A stretch of DNA of 64,000 bases from the NCBI RefSeq assembly GCF_009834125.1, contig NZ_CP047146.1:8896501-8960500 (forward strand), given 5' to 3'. This document shows, in pieces, positions 6,855 through 14,875 of the stretch. Under the pieces are notes generated by a model. The model saw only the letters and a program-made list of their open reading frames with translations. It made no database searches and was not told the DNA's origin. Numbering within the stretch: the first letter of the stretch is position 1; every line of letters starts with the position of its first letter. The position numbers and the translations under genes are program-made. This DNA comes from Streptomyces sp. GS7. GTDB lineage: Bacteria > Actinomycetota > Actinomycetes > Streptomycetales > Streptomycetaceae.

Positions 6855-9800
6855 GTGAGCAGCAGGCCATCCCGAGGCGCTGCTCGCCTCGCAGCCATAC
6901 TCGACGCCCTCCCCGACGCGCTGTTGCTCGTCAACTGCAACGGCACGGTCGTCAACGCCAACACCATCGCGCTGGAGACCTTCCAGACGCCGGGCACGGC
7001 CCTCGTCGGGCGCGGTCTGCTCGACCTCCTGCCATCCTTCGACTCCAAGCGCATCCCCGGCTCCATGCGGCGCCGGGACGACGAGGTCGAGGGCCGGACC
7101 AAGCCGACGCGGATGGTGGCGCGGCGCACCGACGGGTCCGAGCTGCTGGTCGAGGTGACCAGCGCCAATCTGGAGGACGGCCGCACCCCGTACGAGTCCG
7201 CCTTCGAGGCGGCGTACGCCGACCACCGCAACGGCTACACCGGCGACGAGCTGCTGATGCTCGTCGTGCGGGACCTGACCGGGACGCTGGACACCGAGAC
7301 CGAGCTGGCCCGCCAGCAGCGGCAGACCGAGATGATCCTGCGGGCCGCGGCGGAGGGTGTCGTCGGGGTCGACTCCGAGGGCAAGGTCGTGCTCGTCAAC
7401 CCGTCCGCCGCGCAGATCCTGGGCTACCGGGCGAGCGAGCTGGGCGGCAAGGAGCTGCACCCGCTGATCCACCACTCGCGGGGGGACGGTTCGGCGCTCC
7501 CGTGGGAGGACACGCCGCTCGCCGACACCCTCAAGTCCGGGCGCAAGCACCGGGTGCGCGGGCAGGCGCTGTGGGCCAAGGACGGCCGTTCGGTGTCCGT
7601 CGACCTGACGACGGCGCCGGTGCGGGACGGCGATCAGCTCGTGGGCGCCGTGATGACGTTCACCGACCGGCGGCCGTACGACGCGCTGGCGGCGCGGCAC
7701 GCCCAGCTGCTGGCGGTGCTGGGGCAGTCGCTGCGCGGGCCGCTGGAGGAGCTGGGCGGCGAGCTGGGCACCCTCGCGTCCGACCCGGCGGGCCAGCTGT
7801 GGCCCGAGGCGAACCAGATCCTGCACCATCTCGCGGCCGGGCACGCCCGGATGACGACGCTGGTGGACAACGTCCTGAGCTACCAGCGGCTGGACTCCGG
7901 CAAGGAGAAGCTCGACCTCGTGAAGGTCTCGCTGGACGCGGTGGTCGCGGCCGGTGTGGAGGGCGCGGTCGAGCTGATCGGGCCCGGGCGGGCGCAGTTC
8001 GCGGTGCATGCGCCGCCGATAGCGGCGATGGTCGACCCGGAGCGGCTTGCGCAGGCGCTGTCGCATCTGATCGCGGACGTCGCGGGGGTGGACTCGACGG
8101 GGCGGATGCCGGTCGGTGCGGCGGCTGCCGGGGCGGGTGGCCGTACGGGGCAGGTCGCCGGTGACTCGACGATCGTGGTGGCGGCGGCCAAGCGCGGCGA
8201 GGTCGTACGGATCGAGGTGCGCGGGCCGTACGGCGGCGGCGATCCGGTCCATGAGCCGCTGGTGCGCGGGATCGTCCGGCTGCACGGCGGGCTGATGCAG
8301 ACACACGAAATGCCGGGGGCGCCGGGCGGTGCCGGTGCGGGTGGCAGCGCGTATGTGCTGGAGCTGCCGGTGCTGGTGGATGACGCGGCGCCGGACGGGC
8401 CGGCGGGCGGGAAGAGCGGCAAGAGCGGTAAGGACAGCAAGGGCAGTAAGGGCGGCAAGGACGAGGCGGCGGGCGGGGGCACCGGTGGTCCGGCGACCGC
8501 CGGGGGTGTGCCCGGGACGGACGGCCGCGGGCAGCACGGCGGCACCGGCGGGGCCGGGGAGCCGCTCGCGGGCGCACCGGACGCCACGGGCGCGGCGCAG
8601 CCCACCGGGCGCCGGCGGGCCCGGCGTTCGGGCGCGGAGCAGGCGCCGGGCAGCGGTACGGGCGGGGCTGCGCAGGGTCCCGCGGGAGACGGTACGCAGG
8701 GCGCGGGACTGCCGTCGGGCATGGCGGGGGCCGAGTCGGTACCGCCGAGCGGCCGGCGCCGGGCGCGGCCGGCGCCGGAGGGCCGGGCCGCGCTGCCCGC
8801 GCTGCCGTCCGGGGCACCGGCGGGCGCCGGGCGTCCGGGGCAGGGCCCTGGTGCCGGTCCGGCACCCGCGCTGGAGCCCGCCGGTGCGCCGGGGCACGGG
8901 CTGACGCCGGCGGTGGCGCCGGCGCTCGGGCCGGTACCGCCGAACGGACCGGCCCAGGGTCGACTTCCCGGGCAACCCGAGGGTTTGGGGCCGGTGCAGG
9001 CGGCGGGACGGCGGGCGCGCCGGGCGCTGGCCGAGGCACCGGGCCGGGCCGACGCCACGGCCGCGGTCCCGAACGCGCCGCAGCGGCCGGGCGGTCCCGC
9101 GGCGCAGCCGCCCGCCGGGCCGCGTACGCCGTTCGCGCTGCCGCCCGCCGCGGCGGACCAGAACCCGCAGGACCGGGCCGGGCAGCCGGTGCCGGCGCTG
9201 CCCGCGGCCGCCGGGCAGCCGGCCGGCCCGCAGGACGGTGCCGGTACGGGGCGCCGCCGGGCGCGCCGTCCGGTGGCCGGCGGACCGGAGCAGGCGCCCG
9301 GCGCGCAGCCCGGCAGCGAGCCGGAGACCGCCGCCGACTCCCCTGAGTCTCAAGGCGATTGGGCTGCCGCGCCGGCGGAGCCGACCGGCCGGCGCCGGGG
9401 GCGGCGGGCCGCGGCCGAGGAACGCGCGGCGGCGGCGATGGCCGACGCCGAGGCGTCCGGCACGTTCGTGGCGGGCCCCGAGGGCCTTGTCGCCCAGCCC
9501 GCCGAAGGGGACACACCGGCCGCGGCGACCGGTACGGCCACCGGCTCGGCGCCCGGCATCGCCCCCTCCCCGGACGGCGGCGCCAGCACCCCCGCCGGCG
9601 CCCCCACGGGCCGCCGGCGCGGACGCCCCAGCCCCGCCGAGGAGGCCGCGCCCGCACCGGGCGCCGCCCCCGTACCCCCGCAGGGTCCGCCCACGGCCCA
9701 CCCGCACCGGCAGCCGCTGCCGCCGGCCGAGGCGGACGCCTCCCAGGGCCGGGCCTTCAGCGTGCGCACGCTCGGCCAGGGCGTGCCGTTCGCCCAGCAG

Positions 9801-10907
9801 CTCGCCGAGCAGCAGCGCCCGGCGCCGCAGGCCGGCGCCGCACCGGCGGGCGGTACGCCGCCCGGCGGCACCTCCGCCGGTTCCGGCCGGCGCCGCAAGC
9901 TCGCCGCGCCGCCGCGTGACGGCGAGCGCGGTACGCCCGCCGAGGGCACCCCGCGCGAGGCGCACCCGCCGGTCGGCGCCCAGCCGCCCCACCAGCCCGC
10001 CGGGCAGCAGCCGCCCGCCAAGCCGCAGGCGGGGCCGCAGGCGCATCTCATGGAGGCCGGCGAGGGCCGCGCCTTCGCCATCTCGGCACCCGACGAGGGC
10101 AGCGAGGGCCCCGAGCCGCTGGACGGCCCGAACGGCGCCATAGAGGTGATGGAGCGTCAGCAGCTGCCGATGGACGACGAGTTGCCGCCGGAGCCGCTGG
10201 ACAACCCGCGCCGGCTGCTGGTCTGGCCGGCGCCGGACGTCTCCACCCAGCAGGCGCTGAGCGACCGCGGCTACCGGCCGGTGATCGTCAACTCCCGTGA
10301 GGAGGTGGACGCGCAGATCGCCGCGTATCCGGCGGCGCTCTTCGTCGACCCGCTGACCGGGCCGATCACCCGCACCGCGCTCCAGTCGCTGCGCCAGGCC
10401 GCGGGCGCGGCCGAGGTGCCGGTCCTGGTGACCGCCGGTCTGGGGCAGGCCACCCGGGAGGCCGCGTACGGGGCCGACCCGGCCGTCCTCCTCAAGGCGC
10501 TCGCCCCGCGCGACGGCGAAGACGTTGCGCCGCGGGTGCTGCTGATCGAGCAGAACGACGCCATCGCGGGCGCCCTGACCGCGTCGCTGGAGCGGCGCGG
10601 GATGCAGGTCGCGCGGGCCGGCGCGGACGCCGACGCGGTCACGCTCGCGACGCAGATACGGCCGAATCTCGTCGTCATGGACCTGATGCAGGTGCGCCGC
10701 CGCCGGGCCGGGATCGTCGACTGGCTGCGTGCCAACGGGCTGCTCGACCGCACCCCGCTGGTCGTCTACACCTCCGCCGACATGGACCCGGCCCAGCTGC
10801 CGCGGCTCGCCGCCGGGGAGACGGTGCTCTTCCTGGCGGAGCGCTCCACCAGCGCCGAGGTGCAGGGCCGGATCGTGGACCTGCTGGCCAAGATCGGTAC
10901 GAACTGA
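6855..10907 (+). CDS. PAS-PAS pseudokinase with disordered linker and two receiver-like domains
   Basis: GTG 6855 follows AGGGAGGAAG by 8-9 bases. The 1,350-residue protein has a PAS domain (about residues 10-75), a second PAS (about 155-275, ILRAAAEGVVGVDSEGKVVL), then a histidine-kinase-like region. The H-box region reads LGQSLRGPLEEL, so the phospho-accepting His is absent. The nucleotide-binding domain also lacks clear N and G boxes. A low-complexity Gly/Ala/Pro linker of about 600 residues carries seven Arg motifs of the type GRRRARR. At the C-terminus are two receiver-like folds. The last has the Asp (NLVVMDLMQ) and the Thr/Ser (VVYTS) but no obvious Lys. It is probably a signalling scaffold or sensor rather than an active kinase. 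Partner genes are not adjacent. Confidence 0.8.
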   Translation: MSSRPSRGAARLAAILDALPDALLLVNCNGTVVNANTIALETFQTPGTALVGRGLLDLLPSFDSKRIPGSMRRRDDEVEGRTKPTRMVARRTDGSELLVEVTSANLEDGRTPYESAFEAAYADHRNGYTGDELLMLVVRDLTGTLDTETELARQQRQTEMILRAAAEGVVGVDSEGKVVLVNPSAAQILGYRASELGGKELHPLIHHSRGDGSALPWEDTPLADTLKSGRKHRVRGQALWAKDGRSVSVDLTTAPVRDGDQLVGAVMTFTDRRPYDALAARHAQLLAVLGQSLRGPLEELGGELGTLASDPAGQLWPEANQILHHLAAGHARMTTLVDNVLSYQRLDSGKEKLDLVKVSLDAVVAAGVEGAVELIGPGRAQFAVHAPPIAAMVDPERLAQALSHLIADVAGVDSTGRMPVGAAAAGAGGRTGQVAGDSTIVVAAAKRGEVVRIEVRGPYGGGDPVHEPLVRGIVRLHGGLMQTHEMPGAPGGAGAGGSAYVLELPVLVDDAAPDGPAGGKSGKSGKDSKGSKGGKDEAAGGGTGGPATAGGVPGTDGRGQHGGTGGAGEPLAGAPDATGAAQPTGRRRARRSGAEQAPGSGTGGAAQGPAGDGTQGAGLPSGMAGAESVPPSGRRRARPAPEGRAALPALPSGAPAGAGRPGQGPGAGPAPALEPAGAPGHGLTPAVAPALGPVPPNGPAQGRLPGQPEGLGPVQAAGRRARRALAEAPGRADATAAVPNAPQRPGGPAAQPPAGPRTPFALPPAAADQNPQDRAGQPVPALPAAAGQPAGPQDGAGTGRRRARRPVAGGPEQAPGAQPGSEPETAADSPESQGDWAAAPAEPTGRRRGRRAAAEERAAAAMADAEASGTFVAGPEGLVAQPAEGDTPAAATGTATGSAPGIAPSPDGGASTPAGAPTGRRRGRPSPAEEAAPAPGAAPVPPQGPPTAHPHRQPLPPAEADASQGRAFSVRTLGQGVPFAQQLAEQQRPAPQAGAAPAGGTPPGGTSAGSGRRRKLAAPPRDGERGTPAEGTPREAHPPVGAQPPHQPAGQQPPAKPQAGPQAHLMEAGEGRAFAISAPDEGSEGPEPLDGPNGAIEVMERQQLPMDDELPPEPLDNPRRLLVWPAPDVSTQQALSDRGYRPVIVNSREEVDAQIAAYPAALFVDPLTGPITRTALQSLRQAAGAAEVPVLVTAGLGQATREAAYGADPAVLLKALAPRDGEDVAPRVLLIEQNDAIAGALTASLERRGMQVARAGADADAVTLATQIRPNLVVMDLMQVRRRRAGIVDWLRANGLLDRTPLVVYTSADMDPAQLPRLAAGETVLFLAERSTSAEVQGRIVDLLAKIGTN
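8595..9905 (+). repeat. Seven GRRRARR-type motifs in the linker of the PAS protein
   Basis: Near-identical coding segments GGCCGGCGCCGG and relatives recur at about 8607, 8751, 9004, 9246, 9383, 9607 and 9886. They encode [48 protein letters not shown] and SGRRRKLA. Spacing is irregular, 85-280 bp, so this is a motif array rather than a simple tandem duplication. Some copies resemble AT-hook cores (RGRP). Confidence 0.7.
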
Positions 10908-10956
10908 CGGTGCGGGGACCGGGCGACCGGACCCCGCAGCACCCCGGAGGACCGGC

Positions 10957-12612
10957 TCACGCCAGGTGGGTCACGTCCAGCTCACCGTCCGCGTACTGCC
11001 GCCGCAGCACCTTCTTGTCGAACTTCCCCACGCTCGTCTTCGGCACCGACGGGATGACCGCCCACCGCTCGGGCAGCTGCCAGCGCGCGATCCGCTCGCC
11101 GAGGAACGCCCGCAGCTCCTCGTACGTGATCGCCGTACCGTCCGTCAACACCACCGTCGCCAGCGGCCGTTCGCCCCACTTCTCGTCCGGCACGGCCACC
11201 ACGGCGGCCTCCGCGACCCCGGGGTGGGCCATCAGGTGGTTCTCCAGCTCCACCGACGAGATCCACTCGCCGCCCGACTTGATGACGTCCTTGGCCCGGT
11301 CGGTCAGCGTCAGATAGCCGTCCGGGGTGATGGTCCCGACGTCGCCGGTGCGCAGCCAGCCGTCCGGGCTGAACTTGTCCTCGGGGCGCAGCGGTTCACC
11401 CTGCGCCCCGCCGTAGTACGCCCCCGCGATCCACGGCCCGCGCACCTCCAGCTCGCCGGCCGCGACGCCGTCCCGGGGCAGCTCCTCGCCGTTCGGGCCG
11501 ATCAGCCGGGCCTCGACGGAGGCCGGGAAGCGCCCCTGGGTGGCGCGGTAGGCCCACTCCTCCTCGCCGCTCACCCCGGCCGGCGGGTGCGAGACGCTGC
11601 CCAGCGGCGAGGTCTCGGTCATGCCCCAGGCGTGCACGACCCGGATCCCGTGCCGCTCCTCGAATCCGCGCATCAGGGCCGGCGGGCACGCCGATCCGCC
11701 GATGACGACGGTGTGCAGGCAGGCCACGTCCCGCTTGCGGGCGTCGAGTTCGGCCAGCAGGCCCTGCCAGATGGTCGGTACGGCGGCGCCGATGGTGGGC
11801 CGGACCCGCTCGATCATCTCGGCGAGCGGGGCGGGCTGCAGGAAGCGGTCCGGCATCAGGAGCGAGGCCCCGGCCATGAACGCGGCGTGCGGCAGTCCCC
11901 AGGCGTTCACATGGAACATCGGCACCACGGGAAGCGTGATGTCCCGCGAGCTGAGGGCGAACGCCTCGGCGGTGTTCACCTGCATCGAGTGCAGATACAG
12001 CGAACGGTGGCTGTACAGCACGCCCTTGGGGTCGCCGGTCGTCCCGGACGTGTAGCAGAGCGCCGCCGCCTCCCGCTCGTCGATCTCCGGCCAGTCGTAG
12101 TGCTCCGGCCGGCCGGCGATCAGCTCCTCGTAGTCGTGCACCCGGGCCGGGGATTCCGCGAGCAGCCCCCGGTCGCCGCCCCCGCCGACGACGACCACGT
12201 GCTCCACCCCGGGCAGTGCCGGCAGCAGCGGTGCCAGCAGCGGGATCAGCGTCCCGTTCACCAGCACGACCCGGTCCTCGGCGTGGTGGACGATCCATGC
12301 CAACTGCTCGGCCGGCAGCCGCAGGTTGAGCGTGTGCAGCACCGCGCCCATGGCGGGGATCCCGAGGTACGCCTCCATGTGCTCGGCGTTGTTCCACAGG
12401 AGCGTGGCGACCCGCTCCTCGGCGGCCACTCCCAGCTCGTCGCGCAGCGCGTGCGCCAGCTGGGCGGCCCGGCGGCCGATCTCGGCGAAGGTGCGGCGGT
12501 GCGGCTCGGCCTCGCCGGTCCAGGTGATCACCTGCGACTTCCCGTGGACTGTGGACCCATGGGTGAGGATTCGCGAGACGGTGAGCGGTACGTCCTGCAT
12601 CGTGCTGAGCAC
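10957..12612 (-). CDS. Long-chain acyl-CoA ligase (AMP-forming)
   Basis: I chose GTG 12612 (VLSTMQDVPLTVSRIL) because GGAGG lies 7 bases upstream; the frame runs 18 codons further. The 551-residue product is an ANL-superfamily adenylating enzyme. Motif A3 is YTSGTTGDPKG. HAWGMTETSPLG is motif A5, and GWLRTGDVGTITPDGYL with DRAKDVIKSGGEWIS covers A7-A8. KTSVGKFDKK provides the A10 Lys. The reaction is fatty acid + ATP + CoA to acyl-CoA + AMP + PPi, in the cytosol. It lies convergent to the PAS gene with about 50 bp between stops. Chain-length specificity cannot be read from sequence. Confidence 0.9.
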   Translation of the reverse strand: MLSTMQDVPLTVSRILTHGSTVHGKSQVITWTGEAEPHRRTFAEIGRRAAQLAHALRDELGVAAEERVATLLWNNAEHMEAYLGIPAMGAVLHTLNLRLPAEQLAWIVHHAEDRVVLVNGTLIPLLAPLLPALPGVEHVVVVGGGGDRGLLAESPARVHDYEELIAGRPEHYDWPEIDEREAAALCYTSGTTGDPKGVLYSHRSLYLHSMQVNTAEAFALSSRDITLPVVPMFHVNAWGLPHAAFMAGASLLMPDRFLQPAPLAEMIERVRPTIGAAVPTIWQGLLAELDARKRDVACLHTVVIGGSACPPALMRGFEERHGIRVVHAWGMTETSPLGSVSHPPAGVSGEEEWAYRATQGRFPASVEARLIGPNGEELPRDGVAAGELEVRGPWIAGAYYGGAQGEPLRPEDKFSPDGWLRTGDVGTITPDGYLTLTDRAKDVIKSGGEWISSVELENHLMAHPGVAEAAVVAVPDEKWGERPLATVVLTDGTAITYEELRAFLGERIARWQLPERWAVIPSVPKTSVGKFDKKVLRRQYADGELDVTHLA

Positions 12613-12816
12613 CGGGTTGCCTCCGCTTGTTACGGGCGGGTAGTGGTGCTGCGATTGTCGAGGCATACCGCTGGGTATGTCACGCCTCCGTGGCGTGTTC
12701 TTTACCCCGGCGGCCGGGAAACGGCCGGGATCGTGTCGCTCGAAAGGATGACGCCGCCGACGGGGCGGCGGGCAGTGCGCCCGGGACCGGCGCCCCGTCT
12801 CCGGGTGCGCTCCGGG

Positions 12817-14727
12817 TCACACCCGGAGCTCCTGCTCCGGGTCCGCGGCCGGGTCCGCCTTCGGGGTCACCGCCTGGAGGACCAGGACCGAGAGGTCGTC
12901 CTCCACGGGTCCGGTGCCGAAGTCGTGGGCGGCTCGGCGCACGTGCTCCGCGAGGGCCTTGGCGCCCAGGCCGAGGCCGTCGCGCAGCACCTCGATCAGC
13001 CCGTCGTTGTCGTCCAACTGCCAGTTGCCGCACCGGCGTTCGGTGACCCCGTCGGTGACGCAGAGCAGCGTCTCGCCGGGGGCGAGGGTGAAGGTGCTGG
13101 CGTGGTACTCGGTGCCCTCGTCGATGCCCAGGAGCATCTGCGGATCGGAGGCGGGCTCGACGGAGCCGTCGGTGAACAGGTGCAGCGGTGGCGGATGGCC
13201 GGCGCTGGCGACCGTGCAGCGGGCCCCGGGGACGCCGGTGTCGACGGCGAGTTCGCCGTACAGCAGGCTCAGGAAGCGGGAGCTGGCCTGCTCGCCGCCG
13301 AGCTCCACCGCCTCGGCGCTCTCCTCGGCCATGGCCAGGTTCAACCGCCCGAGGACCGATTCCACCCCGTGGCCCTCACGGGCCAGCAGCCGCACCAGGT
13401 GGCGGGCCAGCCCGGTCACCGACATCGCCTCGGGGTCCTTGCCCTGGACGTCCCCCAGGAGGAAGCACCAGCGGCACTCGCCCATCGGGAAGATGTCGTA
13501 AAAGTCGCCGCCGACGGTCTGCCCCTCGCCGTGCGGCTCGTAGACGATCGCGGTGTCCACGCCGACGATGCTGGCCAGCGAAGCGGGCAGCTGACGGCGC
13601 TGGAGGGCCAGGCTGATGGTGGTCTGGCGGGTGTACTGGCGGGCGGTGTAGACGGCCTGGGCGACCCGGCGCGCGACGTCCTCCACCATCCGTACGACGG
13701 TGTCGGTCATCTTGAGCTGGCCCGCCCGGCCGAGCAGCAGCACGCCCTGCTCGGTGCCGCGGGCGACCAGCGGGAAGGCCAGCGCCGAGCCGCCGGAGGG
13801 GGCCGCACCGGCGCATTCCGGCCAGGGCCAGGGGGTGCCGGCGGTACGGACGGCGTCGGTGGGCTGGTCGCGTTCCAGATCGGCGCGGAGCGGGGCGATC
13901 CGCCGCTCGTCGACGTGCCAGACGCGGGAGAGCTGCATCCGGCCGCCCTCGTCGCTCAGCCAGATCGCGCACCAGTCGGCGAGCCGCGGCACCAGCAGCT
14001 GGGCCGCGAGCGCGGTCACCATGTCCTGGTCGAGCTGGCCGGCGAGCAGTTCGCTGGTCTCGGCGAGGAAGGACGGGCCGCCGCGGTCGGCCCACTCGGA
14101 GGCGTGGCCGTGCCGGGGGCGCTCATGGCCGCGGGGCGCGCTCACCGGGGTCTCGGCCGCATGCGGACGGGGCCCGGAGGTGACGTGCTCGATCCCGCGC
14201 ACGCCCTCGGTCGCCTCCAGCCGGAACCACACCGTCTTGGTCGCCTTGCGGTAGGTCACGCCCCAGGACTCGGCGAGCGCGCTGACGAGCTGGAGGCCGT
14301 AACCGGGCTCACCGCTGCGGGCGTCGACCCCACCGCGTACGACGCGGGAGGGGTGCCGGTCGGAGACTTCGAGGACGATGCCGACGGTGGCCGGGCCATC
14401 GGGCGCGCTCCCGTCGCCCCGCCCCCCTGCGGTGCCCGCGGCGGGCTTTCGCCCGTACTCCAGCCGGCAGGTCACGTCGATCTCGGTCCCGGCGTACATG
14501 ACGGCGTTGGTGACCAGTTCGCTCACCAGGAGCACGGCCTGGTCGATGAGTTCCTGGCTGATGGCCGCGGCGCCAGGTGCGGCGTCCGGGGCAGCCGCCC
14601 GTTCGGTCAGCAGCGTACGGACGAACCGGCGCGCTCCGGCGGCTGCCAGCTGGTTCGCCGGCAGCCCTTTGCGGGACACCGATTCGATGTCCTGAGGAGC
14701 CGTGGTGTGTGGGGACAGCGGTGCCAC
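12817..14727 (-). CDS. osaC: OsaC-like regulator: RsbW-type ATPase, GAF, PP2C phosphatase
   Basis: GTG 14727 follows AGGGGGCGCA. The 636 residues comprise an N-terminal HATPase_c anti-sigma-kinase-like domain (ELVTNAVMYAGT, LEVSDRHP, GYGLQLVSALAESWGV), a GAF domain (about residues 215-360), and a SpoIIE/RsbU PP2C phosphatase. The phosphatase carries GGDFYDIFPM, LLGDVQGKDPEA and LLCVTDGVTE, with the metal-binding Asp residues present. It diverges from the osaA-like hybrid kinase. In S. coelicolor, OsaC is a multidomain protein of this type encoded beside osaAB and acting on SigB after osmotic stress. Domain order and context match that. A paralogue cannot be excluded, so the symbol is less certain than the domains. 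Confidence 0.75.
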   Translation of the reverse strand: MAPLSPHTTAPQDIESVSRKGLPANQLAAAGARRFVRTLLTERAAAPDAAPGAAAISQELIDQAVLLVSELVTNAVMYAGTEIDVTCRLEYGRKPAAGTAGGRGDGSAPDGPATVGIVLEVSDRHPSRVVRGGVDARSGEPGYGLQLVSALAESWGVTYRKATKTVWFRLEATEGVRGIEHVTSGPRPHAAETPVSAPRGHERPRHGHASEWADRGGPSFLAETSELLAGQLDQDMVTALAAQLLVPRLADWCAIWLSDEGGRMQLSRVWHVDERRIAPLRADLERDQPTDAVRTAGTPWPWPECAGAAPSGGSALAFPLVARGTEQGVLLLGRAGQLKMTDTVVRMVEDVARRVAQAVYTARQYTRQTTISLALQRRQLPASLASIVGVDTAIVYEPHGEGQTVGGDFYDIFPMGECRWCFLLGDVQGKDPEAMSVTGLARHLVRLLAREGHGVESVLGRLNLAMAEESAEAVELGGEQASSRFLSLLYGELAVDTGVPGARCTVASAGHPPPLHLFTDGSVEPASDPQMLLGIDEGTEYHASTFTLAPGETLLCVTDGVTERRCGNWQLDDNDGLIEVLRDGLGLGAKALAEHVRRAAHDFGTGPVEDDLSVLVLQAVTPKADPAADPEQELRV

Positions 14728-14875
14728 TGCGCCCCCTGGCGTGCTGGGGGAAGGTCCAATTACGAGGCGCTTTATACTATGACATATCTGCCCAATTGGA
14801 TCAGTTCCGGCCAGCTCGAAGGCTCCTCACAGGCTCTGGATCAGATCGATCTCGACCATGGGGGGATGGTGTGCC
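14728..14875. promoter_or_regulatory. Divergent promoter region osaC/osaA
   Basis: The 148 bp between the divergent starts are locally AT-richer. TATACT at 14773-14778 on the plus strand is a close match to a housekeeping -10, but no good -35 is seen at the right distance. No clear SigB-type GGGTAT element was found. Confidence 0.35.

Noticed and set aside
6756..10046. 1,096-codon open frame on the minus strand opposite the PAS gene
   Set aside because: Arg/Gly/Leu-rich shadow translation caused by high third-position GC of the real plus-strand gene; no domains and no ribosome-binding site.
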